A program made the position numbers and the translations under genes. A stretch of DNA of 64,000 bases from Trogon surrucura (taxonomy: Eukaryota; Chordata; Aves; Trogoniformes; Trogonidae), in contig CM036622.1 of the NCBI GenBank assembly GCA_020746105.1, positions 14,675,987 through 14,739,986 on the forward strand. Reading direction: 5' to 3'. The notes under the pieces were generated by a model, which ran no database searches, had not been told where the DNA came from, and saw only the letters and a program-made list of their open reading frames with translations. Each line of letters starts with the position of its first letter. Within the stretch, counting starts at the first letter, position 1. Below are positions 36,190-48,438 of the stretch, in pieces.

Positions 36190-36680
36190 TTCTGGGTGTT
36201 TCTTGTGCAAAGCACAACCAAATTTGATTGTTTTTCCTGTTCAAAGTTTGCCAGGGGATCCATTTTCCTCGTTGTCATACATCCCACTGAATTTCTCAAT
36301 AAACCTGACTTGCTTGTGCAGCTAATGTTCTCGAAGGCAAAACGCTTAAATTATTACACTGCTGGGATTTCTGAGAGCAGCATCCACATTGGTGCTAAGA
36401 GCTTGCCGGATGGGAGCCAAGGTGTTCCCTTTTCCTCTGGCAGGACTCTTCTGCCAAAGCATATGTCACAGACGCGAAGGTGGGATGCAATGGTTCTTCC
36501 TGGAAGTTTAGAGCAATGGAGCCGTTGTGGCAGGGCCAAACAAATTGTCCAGCAAGAGAACAGGATTACATATTATGATCTTTCTCTAGCTGTGTGTGGC
36601 ACTAGTGAGCAAATACATGTGCTACAGTCTGGCACGGTTGCTTCCAGCGCTCTTTGTAATCAAGTGTGTTTATAAATGGT
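36190..36680 (+). other. Complex non-repetitive block with a 159-codon open frame
   Basis: The frame 36196-36675 is the longest outside the CR1 element. The product begins MFLVQSTTKFDCFSC and is moderately balanced in composition, with no signal peptide, zinc finger, repeat or catalytic motif I can identify. There is no clear promoter, Kozak context or poly(A) signal, so I do not call it a gene. The sequence is high in complexity and contains several CpGs (GCCGGATGGG, GACGCGAAGG), unlike the surrounding DNA. That could equally reflect a conserved regulatory element. Confidence 0.3.
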
Positions 36681-36937
36681 AAGATATGTTTTAAACATTT
36701 CTCAGTATTTTAACTTGAAAGCTGGATGAGGAGGAGAAGACAGGTGAGGGGGAAGAAGTGGGATTTCTCTTCAGAAAAAGACAGTAATAGCATGGTAATG
36801 ATTTTTGGGTAGCTGAAGAGGGAAGGAAAAAAATAAATGCAATCTAATACATAACTGTCACTTAATATGAAGCCCATCTTTCATTTTATATCCAGATTAT
36901 CTCCATCCCACACAAATGTGGTATTCCTTCACTTTCT
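36681..36937. other. Intergenic or intronic stretch, nothing recognised
   Basis: AT-rich, with a purine-rich patch (GAGGAGGAGAAGACAGGTGA) near 36727. No feature recognised. Confidence 0.4.
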
Positions 36938-36971
36938 ACTGGTACAAATTATTGACTGGTACAAACTATTA
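36938..36971. repeat. 17-bp tandem duplication
   Basis: ACTGGTACAAATTATTG at 36938-36954 is followed directly by ACTGGTACAAACTATTA at 36955-36971 (two differences). A local slippage-type duplication. Confidence 0.9.
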
Positions 36972-39900
36972 GGACTTGTAGAAGAGCATTTTACTAGAGG
37001 AATGACTCATTGCAAATTCCATCATCCAGACTTCACAATTACTTGTCCTTATGTCTCTGTGTAAGTTTTGTCCTAAATCAGGCCTTAGGAAGGATTAAAT
37101 CTGCTATACTGTGAAGCTGTTTATTTTGTGTATTTATGAAATGTAGTCTTCAGGTTTATTACCCCATGCAGTAAAATTCAAACATAAGGTATTTCAGCTT
37201 TCAAAATATATGGAGCTATTTGGGGGACTGTGAGTAGGGAGACTGACACTTTTACTGAAGTAAAGGAAGATGATAAAATAGAAACTAAGTCTAAAATGGG
37301 AACAAAGAAGTATAAATCTAGTTCCATCTCAAGAGTGGTCTTAGGATGCTCTGCACACCATCATTTGTTCACAGCTTCAGCATTTCTAGAGCACCAGAAT
37401 CTCATGGATACTGACTGGGGGAGATTACCCTGGAATCTTTGTACTAGCATTTCACAAGATTAAAAATCCAGACCAGGTCATGGCACAAAAAGAGTACTCC
37501 TATATACCATGACAACCATGTACGTTGCTTCATATCCTGAAATAACCTGGAGATCTGGGCTAAGAAGAGAAGAGTGAATCTTTTTGGCCATGCTTATGGA
37601 CTCATCTGGAAAATCAGCAGCAAATAACACAGACAAGAGGGGAACTTCTGGTTGCTGATGTTACTTTTCTATCTTTTTCTGAGCTACCACATTAGCTCAA
37701 GAAAATGGAGAAAGAGAAAAGTTTGGGGCTTCTATTTTCCATGTGGCCTAGAATGAGTACCATATTAGAGTGTTCAGCATACAACAACTCATGGAAAGCA
37801 GAGCCTTGGCAAGATGCAAAAAAAAAAAAATTCCTTTCAATATAATTTTCTTAAAACCAGTGGCAATTTGGTTCTCAGTTGATGGCACTTTTAGACACAG
37901 AAGAAGCTAAAGAATCCCATAATGCACCAAGGATTTACAGGTCAGAATAAAATTAATCTCAAGTAATAGACACAATTCACCTTTTTTTTTAGTGAAAAAT
38001 ATGAGTCTTCAGCAGCTAGAGAGAAGATACTTGCTTCTACTTTCTCATTGACAATACGTTAGGAGGAACTCTGCTGAAATCAATACCATTAGAAAGAAAA
38101 AAATAATCCAACTATTCTTTAGTCTCTCTAAAATGTACGGTCTTCCCTTGTGAATATGGTTGGGATAGTGAAGTCTCAATTATCAAATAGTTGATGTCTT
38201 AGCCCCAAATCTTGATTCAAATCAAAAATTGCTCAAGCCTCTTTTACTGTGCCTCAGCTTCAGATAAACAAACTAATGCTGCCACAGAGTGCTTGCAAAC
38301 GTGCCCTCCCACAAGCACTCACAAACATTTTTATATGCATCCTTTCCTTGTAAATTACAAGCATTGATTGAATTATTTCTGTCATCTTTTTAATTGGTTT
38401 TAAAAAGATGTAAGTGTATTTTGTATCTGCAGTCTGCACATGTCCTTTCTGTTCTGTTGCACAGTGTTTCTATCATCTGTTTCTTGGTAGGGCTGGTTTA
38501 CATTTGTTTCCTGCTCTGGATTTTTGGTTGGATTTTTTTTTTTTTTATTTCATTGAGCCAGATTTCCAGTAAATTCACAGTCATAGCTCATTCGTGAGCA
38601 TTTAGATGGTTCTTGAACATACATTTCACTGATTAGAAACAGTACTTTCCACCCAGGTTCATTAAGTGCCTCTGGGCTAAAGGCGAAAGCGAAGTTTTAT
38701 GTTTTCTCCCCAAAAGCATTTTTATATTAGGATCTTTTCCCTTGCTACTGGTCCTGGGTTCCCTTACTTCAGGAAGGCTGAGTTATCTTTCTGTGACTTG
38801 TCTGAAACAAAACTAAAAGAGAAAGTGGACTAAGAAGAAAAAGAGGGGTTTGACCTTTCTCAAGGATCTGATGCAAAGCACAGTGAAATTTGTGGGGAGA
38901 CTCTCATCAGTTCCATATCAAGTTCTACCATGGCTATGTGGCACGTCCTGGTACAAATACATCATGAAACCCAATTCTACATTTAATCATCTGTTTGAAG
39001 ACTTCGTGGAGGAAGAACTAATCCAGAAAAAAATAAAAAAGCTTTCAAAATATGTCTTTGAATGATAAAGTTCAGACAATTCAGGTAACCATACTCTCCA
39101 GCTGCAGTAGAAGTGCTAAAAGTTCAGTTTTGTTGCACTCCTATGCTAGTCCAAAGAGTGGGAGGAGTGTGTGGAAATGTTTCACAGCTATTTCTTGCAA
39201 GATCTCCAGAAGTGAGAGATTTGGAAGCCTGGGCGCTTCGTGGGCTTTGGACACTGTCCTGGTATAAATCCTGATGCCATGGTCATTGGCAGACACAGAA
39301 AGAAATGAGTCACTGGCTGCTTGTCATTTCCAAAACAATGTAACTTCACATTATGAATTAAAAGTGTGTTAGAGGTAAGTGACCTCCTGAAATGTTTATT
39401 TAGATAACAGTTCTGTGAGCAGGTCCTGGGAAGCAATCACTGTTAAAATGGCGGATTTTATTACATTCAATAAAACACTTAGACATTGCAGAAATGACAT
39501 CTCAGTTTTTCAAATAGCTAGAAATTGCTGAGCTTAATGGGCACGGGAGTGATGATATAATCACAATTTTCTCTAGTGTACAGCCCCTATCATTTATTAT
39601 TTCAACTACTGTACATTGGAATCTGCTTACACTGACAGCTCACCACAGGTCAGCTTGATAGCATCATCTGGGAACAGGTAATAACCAAACTGCACTGACA
39701 GCAGGCTTGGCAGGGCTAGCTTTAAAGATAGAACTGCACTTGAAAAATACATAAAGAAAGTGTGACAAAAATGGGAATTGAAGCAGTCCTCACTTGAGTA
39801 TTGCACAACTCCATGGATTTTTGATTTCCAGATGTTTTACCAATCTAATATTCCCTGATGGGTTTCACTAAGATTCCAAGATATGTCAGTCACTCTCAGC

Positions 39901-40234
39901 TGCTCAGGGACATGGTATTGATGATATGGTGTGTGGTTGTACAGCCATGCATATAGAATAAACTTCCTTCCTGTTTTTTTTGTGTGTCTGTGTGCATGTT
40001 TTTGGTTTTTCGTTTATTTGTTGTGTTTTTTTTTTAATGGAGAATTGTTATTTGCAACCCCCAACAGCAGGTCTGCTGAAGGAATTTAGCGGATCTGACT
40101 CTCAGATGTCAAACAATATTTTAAGAGAATGTAACTTGCAGCGCTAAATACAAACCATTTCTTTGAGATTGTGGAGGCAAGCAAAACCTGTTTGCCAAGT
40201 GAACTTCAGAAAATTCTGGTGTCTATTTGAAAAG
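36972..40234. other. Transposon-poor intergenic or intronic stretch
   Basis: AT-rich unique DNA with homopolymer runs (A13 near 37818, T12 near 38536, T10 near 40026). A MIR-like CTTTTACTGTGCCTCAGCTT at about 38241 is suggestive only. Frames up to 82 codons are unremarkable. Confidence 0.5.
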
Positions 40235-40323
40235 TGGTGTGGGTTTGTTGTTTTTTTTTTGTTGGTTGGGGTTTTTTGGTTTTGTTGTTGTTGTTTTGTT
40301 TTGTGTATTTTATTCTTTTTTTT
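40235..40323. repeat. T/G-rich low-complexity tract with (GTT)n
   Basis: Runs of T interspersed with GTTG, GTTTTG and a short (TTG) repeat around 40283-40293. This is simple sequence. The hydrophobic frame passing through it (40163-40360) is a by-product. Confidence 0.85.
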
Positions 40324-40439
40324 CCTGAGACTGTCAGCTGTCTTCCGCTGTATTCATTAGACAACACAGTCAATAACAGTCTTGTTTTTCAGTTACTGTG
40401 TCTCAAATGACCTACTTCCACCTCAGGAACAGTTCAGTG
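40324..40439. other. Spacer between simple tract and GC-rich block
   Basis: Unique sequence. Nothing recognised. Confidence 0.4.
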
Positions 40440-40860
40440 GACTAATACACGCTGAGCTGATGATGTCCACACCTCCACGGCGGCAGCCATGACCGTGCCA
40501 CAGCTGCCTCAGCGCCTCAGCACCGTGCTGTGCTGCAAGATACGGCAGAGGCACGGTCAGCCCCAGGGAGCCAGAGGCAGACAACCTGCAACAGCTCCTT
40601 ATGCAAAGTTGGATCCCAGGAAAATAACGCTGAACTGAAGTAACTGCTGTTGCTCCTAGTCCAGTGTGGTCTTGCTGCCTTACAGGGATAGACTTCAGGC
40701 CAAACAGGAACACGTGGGCTTTGAGCTGGAGGCTGTGACATGCGGATGGCACAGTAGGAATGGTGACGGTGAGCTGAACCTGGCTGATTCAGTGCAGCCT
40801 CATTCAAACTCTGAGACGTGTTCACACAAGGCTGAGTTGTTCTTCAGAGGCCCTTGAGAC
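40440..40860. other. Isolated GC- and CpG-richer block of unknown origin
   Basis: About 420 bp with a dozen CpGs in a CpG-poor neighbourhood. It contains a 9-bp inverted repeat, GACCGTGCC near 40491 and GGCACGGTC near 40551. Two overlapping minus-strand frames (40423-40752 and 40517-40825) are open for about 100 codons each, which is common in GC-rich DNA. I recognise no protein or transposon. It could be a decayed gene or processed copy, a small CpG island or an uncharacterised repeat. Confidence 0.35.
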
Positions 40861-43800
40861 CACCTCCTGTGAGAAACTGCTTGAGGGGCCTGAGCAAATA
40901 CCTTCCTGATTCAATGTACACGAGTAAAATTACCAAGCTATCCATATCTATTTGTGTCTATGGGTCTTCCTCCACCCTAAACCTCCTCCTTTCCTTGGAA
41001 AATTATTAGGTTTTTTTTTTTTTATATCATCAGATTACTGATGGTGGGAAAGAGCTGCCTGTGAAGGGTGATCAAGTAGAGTTTAGTGTTTTTAATGGAG
41101 CTGAAATAGGAACCAGATTGAGGGCTATGAGCAGAAAATTTGTGTTGCTGTCTGTACAATATCATACCATTCAGGTAATTTTCTAAAACATTGTTTAGAT
41201 ATCTGGAATCTGCTCTGGTTGTCTTATAAGAACTGTACTCTTGTACCTGCTTACTTTAGTCCCCCCAGCCATGTCTAAGCATCTAAGTCAGACTGCATGT
41301 ATTTAATCTTTCCTTTGAAGTCTGTCCCTCTCAGTCCCATAAACCAGCCCAGATCAACCTGGTAAGTGGCTTGGGTTTCATTTATGTATTTTTGGCCATA
41401 AAGTACCCTTAATTAATGAAACATTCCAGATACAGTTGGAGCAAAACCATATTGATAAGGAACTGTTTCCTCTCTACTTTGTGATTAGCTACCTCTGTTT
41501 GTTAGTTGGATTTTATGTCCTCCCTCTGTTATATTACCTTGCAAATTCCTGGCTAGGGTATTGCTCACAATTTCTCCTAAGAACATACTGTTATTACTTC
41601 TTCCCTGGGTTTATTCTGACCAATGGATGCCTGTGTTTCACATTAATTTCCCTGAGATGTTCTGGCTTGCTGTTTTTGAACTTGAATTTCGGTGGGCCTC
41701 TCACCCTCCCTATTTCTGGTTCTCTTTAACCCACTTACATTATTTTTCTTCTCTTCTAAAGCCTCAGCTTCTTTATCTGAAGCATACAGGCTCTGATTAT
41801 TCGGGTTTTCAGGCTCAACTATTTTTACACTACATTCCTTTCTTTTCTTTTTGTTCTCCATCTGTCTCCTATCTGGTCTCTCATCCTGTTTTCTTTCAGT
41901 TGAAAAATCAATTTTGCCAGTGTATTTTTCTTTATGTCCCTCTGTAAGTTTTGTTCTACCATGTTTTTTCTCTGCAACATAAGGTGACCTGTCTACTTAT
42001 ATGTCATAAATACATAAACTTCAAAATTCCTTTTCAGATAAATACAAACAGCCTGTTTGATATTAGTTTGCCAGAATCTGGATTTAAAAGCACACTGAAA
42101 GGAAAAAAAATGCTATTAAAATAAGCACAAATATTTTAACAAATAAAACTATCTCTAAGGAGTTTGCATTCTGGCATTTTAGAGGGAAAATTAAATATTA
42201 ATCTGATAATTATTTTGCCTTTCAAATATGTTATTTTATTCTATTAAAGCTCATATTTAAAATAGTACATTCAGTCCCTTGATCACTGATATAAAGTTTG
42301 GTCGTCAAAAATTGAGAAAATAAAACCTATAGCAAAATAAGCTGTACAAACAAGCCATTAAATGTAGAAAGGAATAGAGTTGTTAGCATAAACTGTTCCA
42401 AACTGTTTTGACCCTTTTTAAAAAAAATTCTGATAGAACTTTGAAGGTTACTACCAGAATCTCTCTTCTTGCCAGTACTATCAAATAGTAGTCTGTAGTC
42501 TAAGAGAGCGGACACAGGTTTTATATCTTTGTTCATGCACTATTTTATGTCTGTAACTTTCATTAGAGTCCCTTTTTTTTTTTTTTGCTCCTCAAGGCTG
42601 AGAACTAAACTTGTAGAAAAACCTTCTGAAGAATTATTCTCCAGTAATTCATCCCACACACTTGATTATTTAATTTTCTGAATCAAAGAATGGAGGCTTA
42701 CATTACAGCTCACAATTATCTATATAATATGGAGGTGAGCAGGTAATAATTTGTAGAAATCACCTGAGAATTTCAGTGAGAATGCAGTTTTGTAGAAATT
42801 TCATGATAAATTCTGAGGAGAAAAAAGGAAATTGAAATGAGTTTCAAAATTTTTATTATGATGAAAAGGTCAATAGAACTAATCGTAGAGCAAAACAAAG
42901 TTATTGTTACATTACAATTACATTTACATAAATATAAATATTACAATTATACATGATTATATTGGAAAGGACTATCCTGCCTGAAGCAGTTGGACCCACG
43001 TGTGAGAGTAACAGTTGAATATGGGACAGGCATTGATAGAAGATTCCTATTAAAAATAGCACCACTCTGAAGACAAAGTAGGGAGAAAAAAGCAAGAAAC
43101 AAAAAAAAAAAGAAGCCAAAACAAAGCAAGGAAAGTAAAATGGAATAGACTACAAGTGATTCTACCACGTTTTTAATTAATGAGAACACAAGAGATTACT
43201 AAAATGAGTACATTACCTAATGGTGAATTAATATTATATGCTGAAACATCCCACATGGGAAGAATCGGATATGCTAATATTGTATGAAAGAGATTGCCAC
43301 TGGCAAATATTTCACTGCGGAGAGTTCTACATTAGGTATAAATTCAGAAAAAACCCCAACACTCTTAGTATATATCATGAAATATTAATTGCCTAGAAGT
43401 TACTAAAGGAAGATAAAAGCTTGATTATACACCTTTGAATCCTCTTGATGTTCTTTGCTGACCATTGATCCAGAATTGTTTTTAGAAATGTGATGCATTG
43501 TTGTATGAGTAATAGAAGAAACATTTTGTGGTATAAAGTTATAATTCCTAAGCAATAATGTCTGAAACTGCAATTGGCCTAGGCTTAATGGGATGCTACT
43601 TAGAACATCCTAAGGGGAGGATTTTGGTTTTTTTTAAATTCGCTCTTCTCCCTTTAGTTCAATAGCACCGTCTGCCCTCTAATAACATGTATCTGTTTTT
43701 TTTTGTCAATGTGAAGGGAATGGGTGAAAACAGGAGACAGTACTGGATTTGCACTTTGATATGTCATAGTACATCATATCATTTTTGTGTTGTTTATTTA

Positions 43801-45403
43801 ATTTTGAACTTTGGGGTTTTTTAACTCTGCAGCATCCCAAGAGTATCTGAACACCTTTTTACGAATGAAGAGGAAACATTTTCTTGAGTTTTGCAGTTAG
43901 GGTATTAACAAACTGTTACCCAAAAGAAAGAGTATCCAGAATCTTCATATTTTGGCCTGTGACTCTTTAAGGTATGTAGAACTGAAGAAAACAGCCAAAT
44001 TTTATATTGTTCCATTAAAAGCCATAAATCTGCCTATAAAACATTCACTGACATCCATAAAGTCTGTTGAATGTGATTCAAGTTTCATATTTATAAGGAA
44101 ACCTTAAACCAAATAATGTTTCCTTGGAATGAAGTGGTAAAAAATAACAACAACGAGAAACCAAACCACCTCCCTCCCCCAACTCTGTAGAAGGTGACTG
44201 CAAGAGAACAGAGATTTTTAGGCTAAGTTAGTCTGTATACCTTGGAGTGTATTATATGAATCAGAGAGAGATGGCAGACTCTGAATGTTACTACTAAATT
44301 AACTAACCCATGTTCAGTTCAGGATCTTAGTTCCACTGGAGATAATTAAAACATTTTTGGTTATTGTTACCATTTCTGTGGAATGGCTTGCTCATAGTTT
44401 TCTCTGGATGTCCAGTTGCCAAATGAAAGGTTGATTTTATACCCTTACTTCCCTTTGGATATGAACTAAATTCTTTAAATTGTTTGTCAGTGCTTTTGTT
44501 TTAGCATATGATGAAATCTGGTTTTGATCTTAGTGTTCAAGATGTATGAAATGACAAAGACAGGCCTTCAGCTGCTGCAAACTGGCACAGATCCACTGAT
44601 TTCAATAGAGAGGTTGCAGAGTTTTCAGCAGAACACAGCTGGGCTTATAGATAGACTTGACCTATTCCATCTGTGGTCTGCTTCCTAGTTGCCTTACGTT
44701 CAGAATCAAGAGGGCTCCTGAACAGTTGCCCGCTCTGGAAATATCAAATGTGTGAGTGAGAGGTTTCTCTCATGTTTTGAGTGGGAATTTCTGACTAATG
44801 GTTGCAACCTTGTGCTTGGTTGCTTCGCTTCTTTATTGCCAGTTCCCTTCTATTTAGCATATTCTTGTCCATGATAGTATTTCTTCTGTGCTGCTGCTGG
44901 TTGAATTTTTCTGGCTTTTTGTTATTCTTTTGAAGAGGGTATCTTACAGTACACTGCCTGTTACTGAATTGTTCCAACCATTCTGTCTTCCAGGTGATGG
45001 CCTGAGTATTAGCAAGCAGTATAAGCTTCACAGACATTTATTAAATAATAAGTAAACCTGTTTGACAACGACTTCAAAGATCTGACTTTTAAGCAGTTTA
45101 CTAAAGATCTTTCTAAGCAGCATAACTACTCCTTTCTCTTTTAGCTTTCTGATTAAATACGCTTAAAATGCCTTTCTAAACAAGTACATTTATATGTAGA
45201 ATGCAGTTCATTTCTGCTTCCACACTCAGTAAAGCATGATGACACAGTGTAAATGTAGTCAGTGCAGGGAGTCTGGTACTATTAAGCCATTTCCTAAAAC
45301 TGGATATAAAATAGGACTGGATGAAAACCAAACCAATGAGATATGTAAGCCTGTGACTCCTATGGTTTATGAGCAAGATAGAATACAGTCCTAATGTCTC
45401 TTC
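40861..45403. other. Transposon-poor intergenic or intronic stretch
   Basis: AT-rich throughout, with T-runs at about 41011-41023 and 42571-42585 and A-runs near 43101. The Phe/Leu/Ser-rich frames at 41436-41947 come from pyrimidine-rich sequence. Nothing recognised as gene or transposon. Confidence 0.5.
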
Positions 45404-45434
45404 TTTTTTTTTTTTTTTTTTGGTGAAAAAAAAA
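45404..45434. repeat. T18 and A9 runs facing each other
   Basis: T run at 45404-45421, then GGTG, then an A9 run. The two can pair into a simple AT hairpin. Probably slippage-prone simple sequence. Confidence 0.85.
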
Positions 45435-47639
45435 TGCATATGAAGTAATCCTGAATTAAACAGTCATTGTCAGATGCAGTTGTGGCATTACCTGAGCAAG
45501 TACAGAGTAATTTCAGTTCTCTGTCAGTGTTGTCTGTGCCAGCTCATCTTACTTTTTCTTAGTGCTGAACCCTGGCAGGAAAATGTGAATCCAAATCTGC
45601 AGCATTTAAAACTACCTCAGGGACTCCTGTGCCAGACTGTCTGAAACACTTCAGAAGTATCTTTTTTTAGTGCTGGAATGTTCATAGTCATTAACATAAT
45701 TGGGACAAATGAAAGAGGGAATAATGCTGAAATAACTGGATTAATTCTGCATAGAATTGTAAGAATTTGTGGGAAACAAACCAGAGCTGTTGAAAGGGAT
45801 TTCAGTAGTAACAAAGAAAAGTGAAGGTTATTGCAGTTCAGAGAAGATGAATGCCTTGGACATAGTTTGGGAGAGACAAAAAGGAACGAAAAGGGGAAGA
45901 AAAAAGTAGGCTTGATTCTTACCTCATGCAGCTCAGTCATGCTTTGACTCAGGCTTTTAAGTGCAGTGTTCTTAGTAATCCTTGACTGACTTGTGAGAAT
46001 GACCACGCTTTTGCTGGGGTCACGGTGGCCTAAAGCTGCCCTGAAGTTGGGAAAGATGGCTGAGTCACTCTTTTTCCCTACCTTTGGCCTGTGCCAGTGA
46101 AGGTTTTATCAGACCCAAGCACCTGGTCCTCACTGAACCTGAATTGAATGTGTCTGTGTCACTCTCTCATAACAGTCAGTAACCATTACCTATATAAGAC
46201 ATGTCAAGAGCTAAACCAGAAGTTAACTTCTACCACCACTATGTGCAAGAGGGAATTTATTTAACCTCATGCATTCTTCCTAAAATCAAAATGTCGTCGA
46301 CTTTTCCTGAGTAAAATGATACTGAATACCTTCCAGGAGCAGCATTCTCAGACATTGTCCAATCTGATTATGTGTAACAGTTTATGGTGGGATATCATAG
46401 CATGAATCTGCAGGCAAGCTGGAATCCAAATTTGAAGTTTTGCTTCCCACTAGCTGACTGACTGTGTGGGATTAATTTAAACTGACTGTGGAAACAAATC
46501 CTAATATAAAAGATTTGTGTCTTCTCTCAGGTCTTGCCTGTACTTGTGCTTCTTATACCCTGACACAAATTGCAACTGCTCTGCTGTGCTATCATCTCCT
46601 GAGCTGTAAGAGTTACTGAGCATGGAAAGGGGATTATCTCATGTTGGGCCTATTTTTCTGAGAGATGAAGACTGTAGCTATATTGGGGGAAATGGGAGAA
46701 CCCAGCTTAAAAACATGTCACAGAATGTCAGGAGTCTTACTCTCTGCATTTGTACAATAATCTACCTTAAATGGGAAAAGCTGTGCAAAAATGAGATTTG
46801 CATTGAATCAGACCACAGCTTGCAGTATTTTTCTGAGTTGATGTTGCTGGCACAAATATCCTAGAATTTGGCAAACAAAAGGCTGAAAAAAGTTAGTATT
46901 TATAAGGTGCTTGTAAGGATATTGGCTACAGGAGATTATTCTGGTTGTAGATTGGCATGGAGACTGAATTGGGACCATATGTTCCCTTACGGTTCCCTTA
47001 CTGCATGTCCCTCACCTTTTATTCCTGTGTAGATACACAATGTCACTGGCATAACTATTTTTCCTGCAGGTGCAAGCACAGGCTAGCAGCTAAAATGTGT
47101 CTTTGCTTTCTGCCTGCACAACAGCCGCTCAGTCAGGTGTGCAGCTCATCCCATTTGTATTCGTGGTATGGCTTGTAAGCACAAAAAATGCCAGAGTAAA
47201 TTGTTCATGTGTTGCCTGTGCCCATAAAATGATGGTCACCCTTTGAAAATAAACTCATGGAAAACAGGCTGTGTATAGAAAGCCATTGCTTTGATGGATG
47301 TGAGCTGCAGGGGGAGGATAAAACAGGCCCTTACCTATAACTGCGTAGGGTAATCATTCCTGTAAGTGAGCCTTACTACTGTAATCTCACAAAAACTTGA
47401 ACACTGTGAAGGCAAAATCAAAATGCTAGCAGACAAGTTGTCCTCCAGTTTATTAGGGTTCCTTCCCAGGAGGGCTACATTCAATTATGTTTTGCAGTGG
47501 TTTGCCAAAAGAGCTTCACAGTTAAGCCAGCTGAGTTTGCATTCAGATTTTCTCCTTTAAGTTACAAACGTCTTGCTTTTCAAAGCTTTCCAGCTGACCT
47601 GAAGTGGCATGCCAACAGTACTACAGCTAATTGAATATA
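45435..47639. other. Transposon-poor intergenic or intronic stretch
   Basis: Unique sequence. A 10-bp direct repeat GTTCCCTTAC occurs twice at about 46981-47001. The minus frame 45617-46006 (129 codons) is not recognised. Confidence 0.5.
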
Positions 47640-47840
47640 TACCTCATTTTTCATTTTTGCAGCTTTACAGACCATTTCCTCATTAAAAAGGTGAGTGTTT
47701 GCACAGGAGCAGACAGGAGAATTAAGCAGCAGGAAAATCTCCATGACAAGACGTTATCTCTGTCTTTTGGTTTTGAGTTTGGCAGCGGGATACTTCTGTT
47801 AACTCATATTTATCTTGAGCTAACATAATAATTGGGAAAT
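47640..47840. other. Candidate conserved non-coding element
   Basis: Complex repeat-free sequence with homeodomain-like words (CATTAAAAAGG, GAATTAAGCAGC, ACATAATAATTGGG) and a steroid-receptor half-site-like GAGCAGACAGGAGAATT context. The inference rests on texture and motif density only. Confidence 0.25.
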
Positions 47841-48375
47841 GACTACTTTGCCTCAGTAGAAGTATCCTGCTGTTAAATGGAAAACCCTCTATTTGCCTCA
47901 AGACTGTGCTCTGTTCACTGTTTACGGTGCCATTTGTATATATATCCCTATAAAATTTGAAGAGAGATGTGTAATAAATATCACTAAAGTACAGCTCTTT
48001 AAGGCCTGGGGAGGGAAAAAAATTCAGATAATCCATGATATAAAGGGACTGTTTACACTAATTAATCAGTGCACATGCCTTAGATTCTGGTGTTAAATGC
48101 TGTTTGAGTTCTCAGTGAGGGGTACTACCATTTTGCATTACACTGTTTCCTTCTGCTAAGGAAAAATGATCACTTACAGGCATTTAGGAAGTGAACATGG
48201 GAGTTTTTCCTGTGCATCACAGAAAGATACCAAATATTAACATTACGCTCAATGTTTCTTTGCAATTCATAATCCCTTGAGCCATCCTGCTCAGACAGAC
48301 AGCTGTAGTAAAAGTGTACATAAGACCAGGTACATGTTGGATTTGGGCAAAGGTTCTGCATAGGCCTGAATATTA
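47841..48375. other. Intergenic or intronic stretch, nothing recognised
   Basis: Overlapping short frames on both strands (up to 104 codons on the minus strand from 48036). No domain, transposon or RNA structure recognised. Confidence 0.45.
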
Positions 48376-48438
48376 AATAAGTTTATTGAGGTAGAACAGT
48401 ATTGCTGTCAATAAAGTTTATTGAAGTAGAAAATAAGC
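48376..48438. repeat. Imperfect ~34-bp tandem duplication
   Basis: AATAAGTTTATTGAGGTAGAA begins the first unit (48376-48409). AATAAAGTTTATTGAAGTAGAA begins the second (48410-48438), which is shortened at its end. Local duplication. Confidence 0.75.

Noticed and set aside
38220..38290. MIR-like CTTTTACTGTGCCTCAGCTT
   Set aside because: Only a single short word matches. Not enough order or length to call.
40450..40560. CTGATGATG and CTGA words suggesting a C/D-box snoRNA
   Set aside because: The C box does not fit RUGAUGA, and there is no terminal stem or properly placed D box.
45923..45989. Minus-strand exon-like segment with GTAAGA donor
   Set aside because: The donor is good, but there is no convincing pyrimidine tract at the acceptor side.
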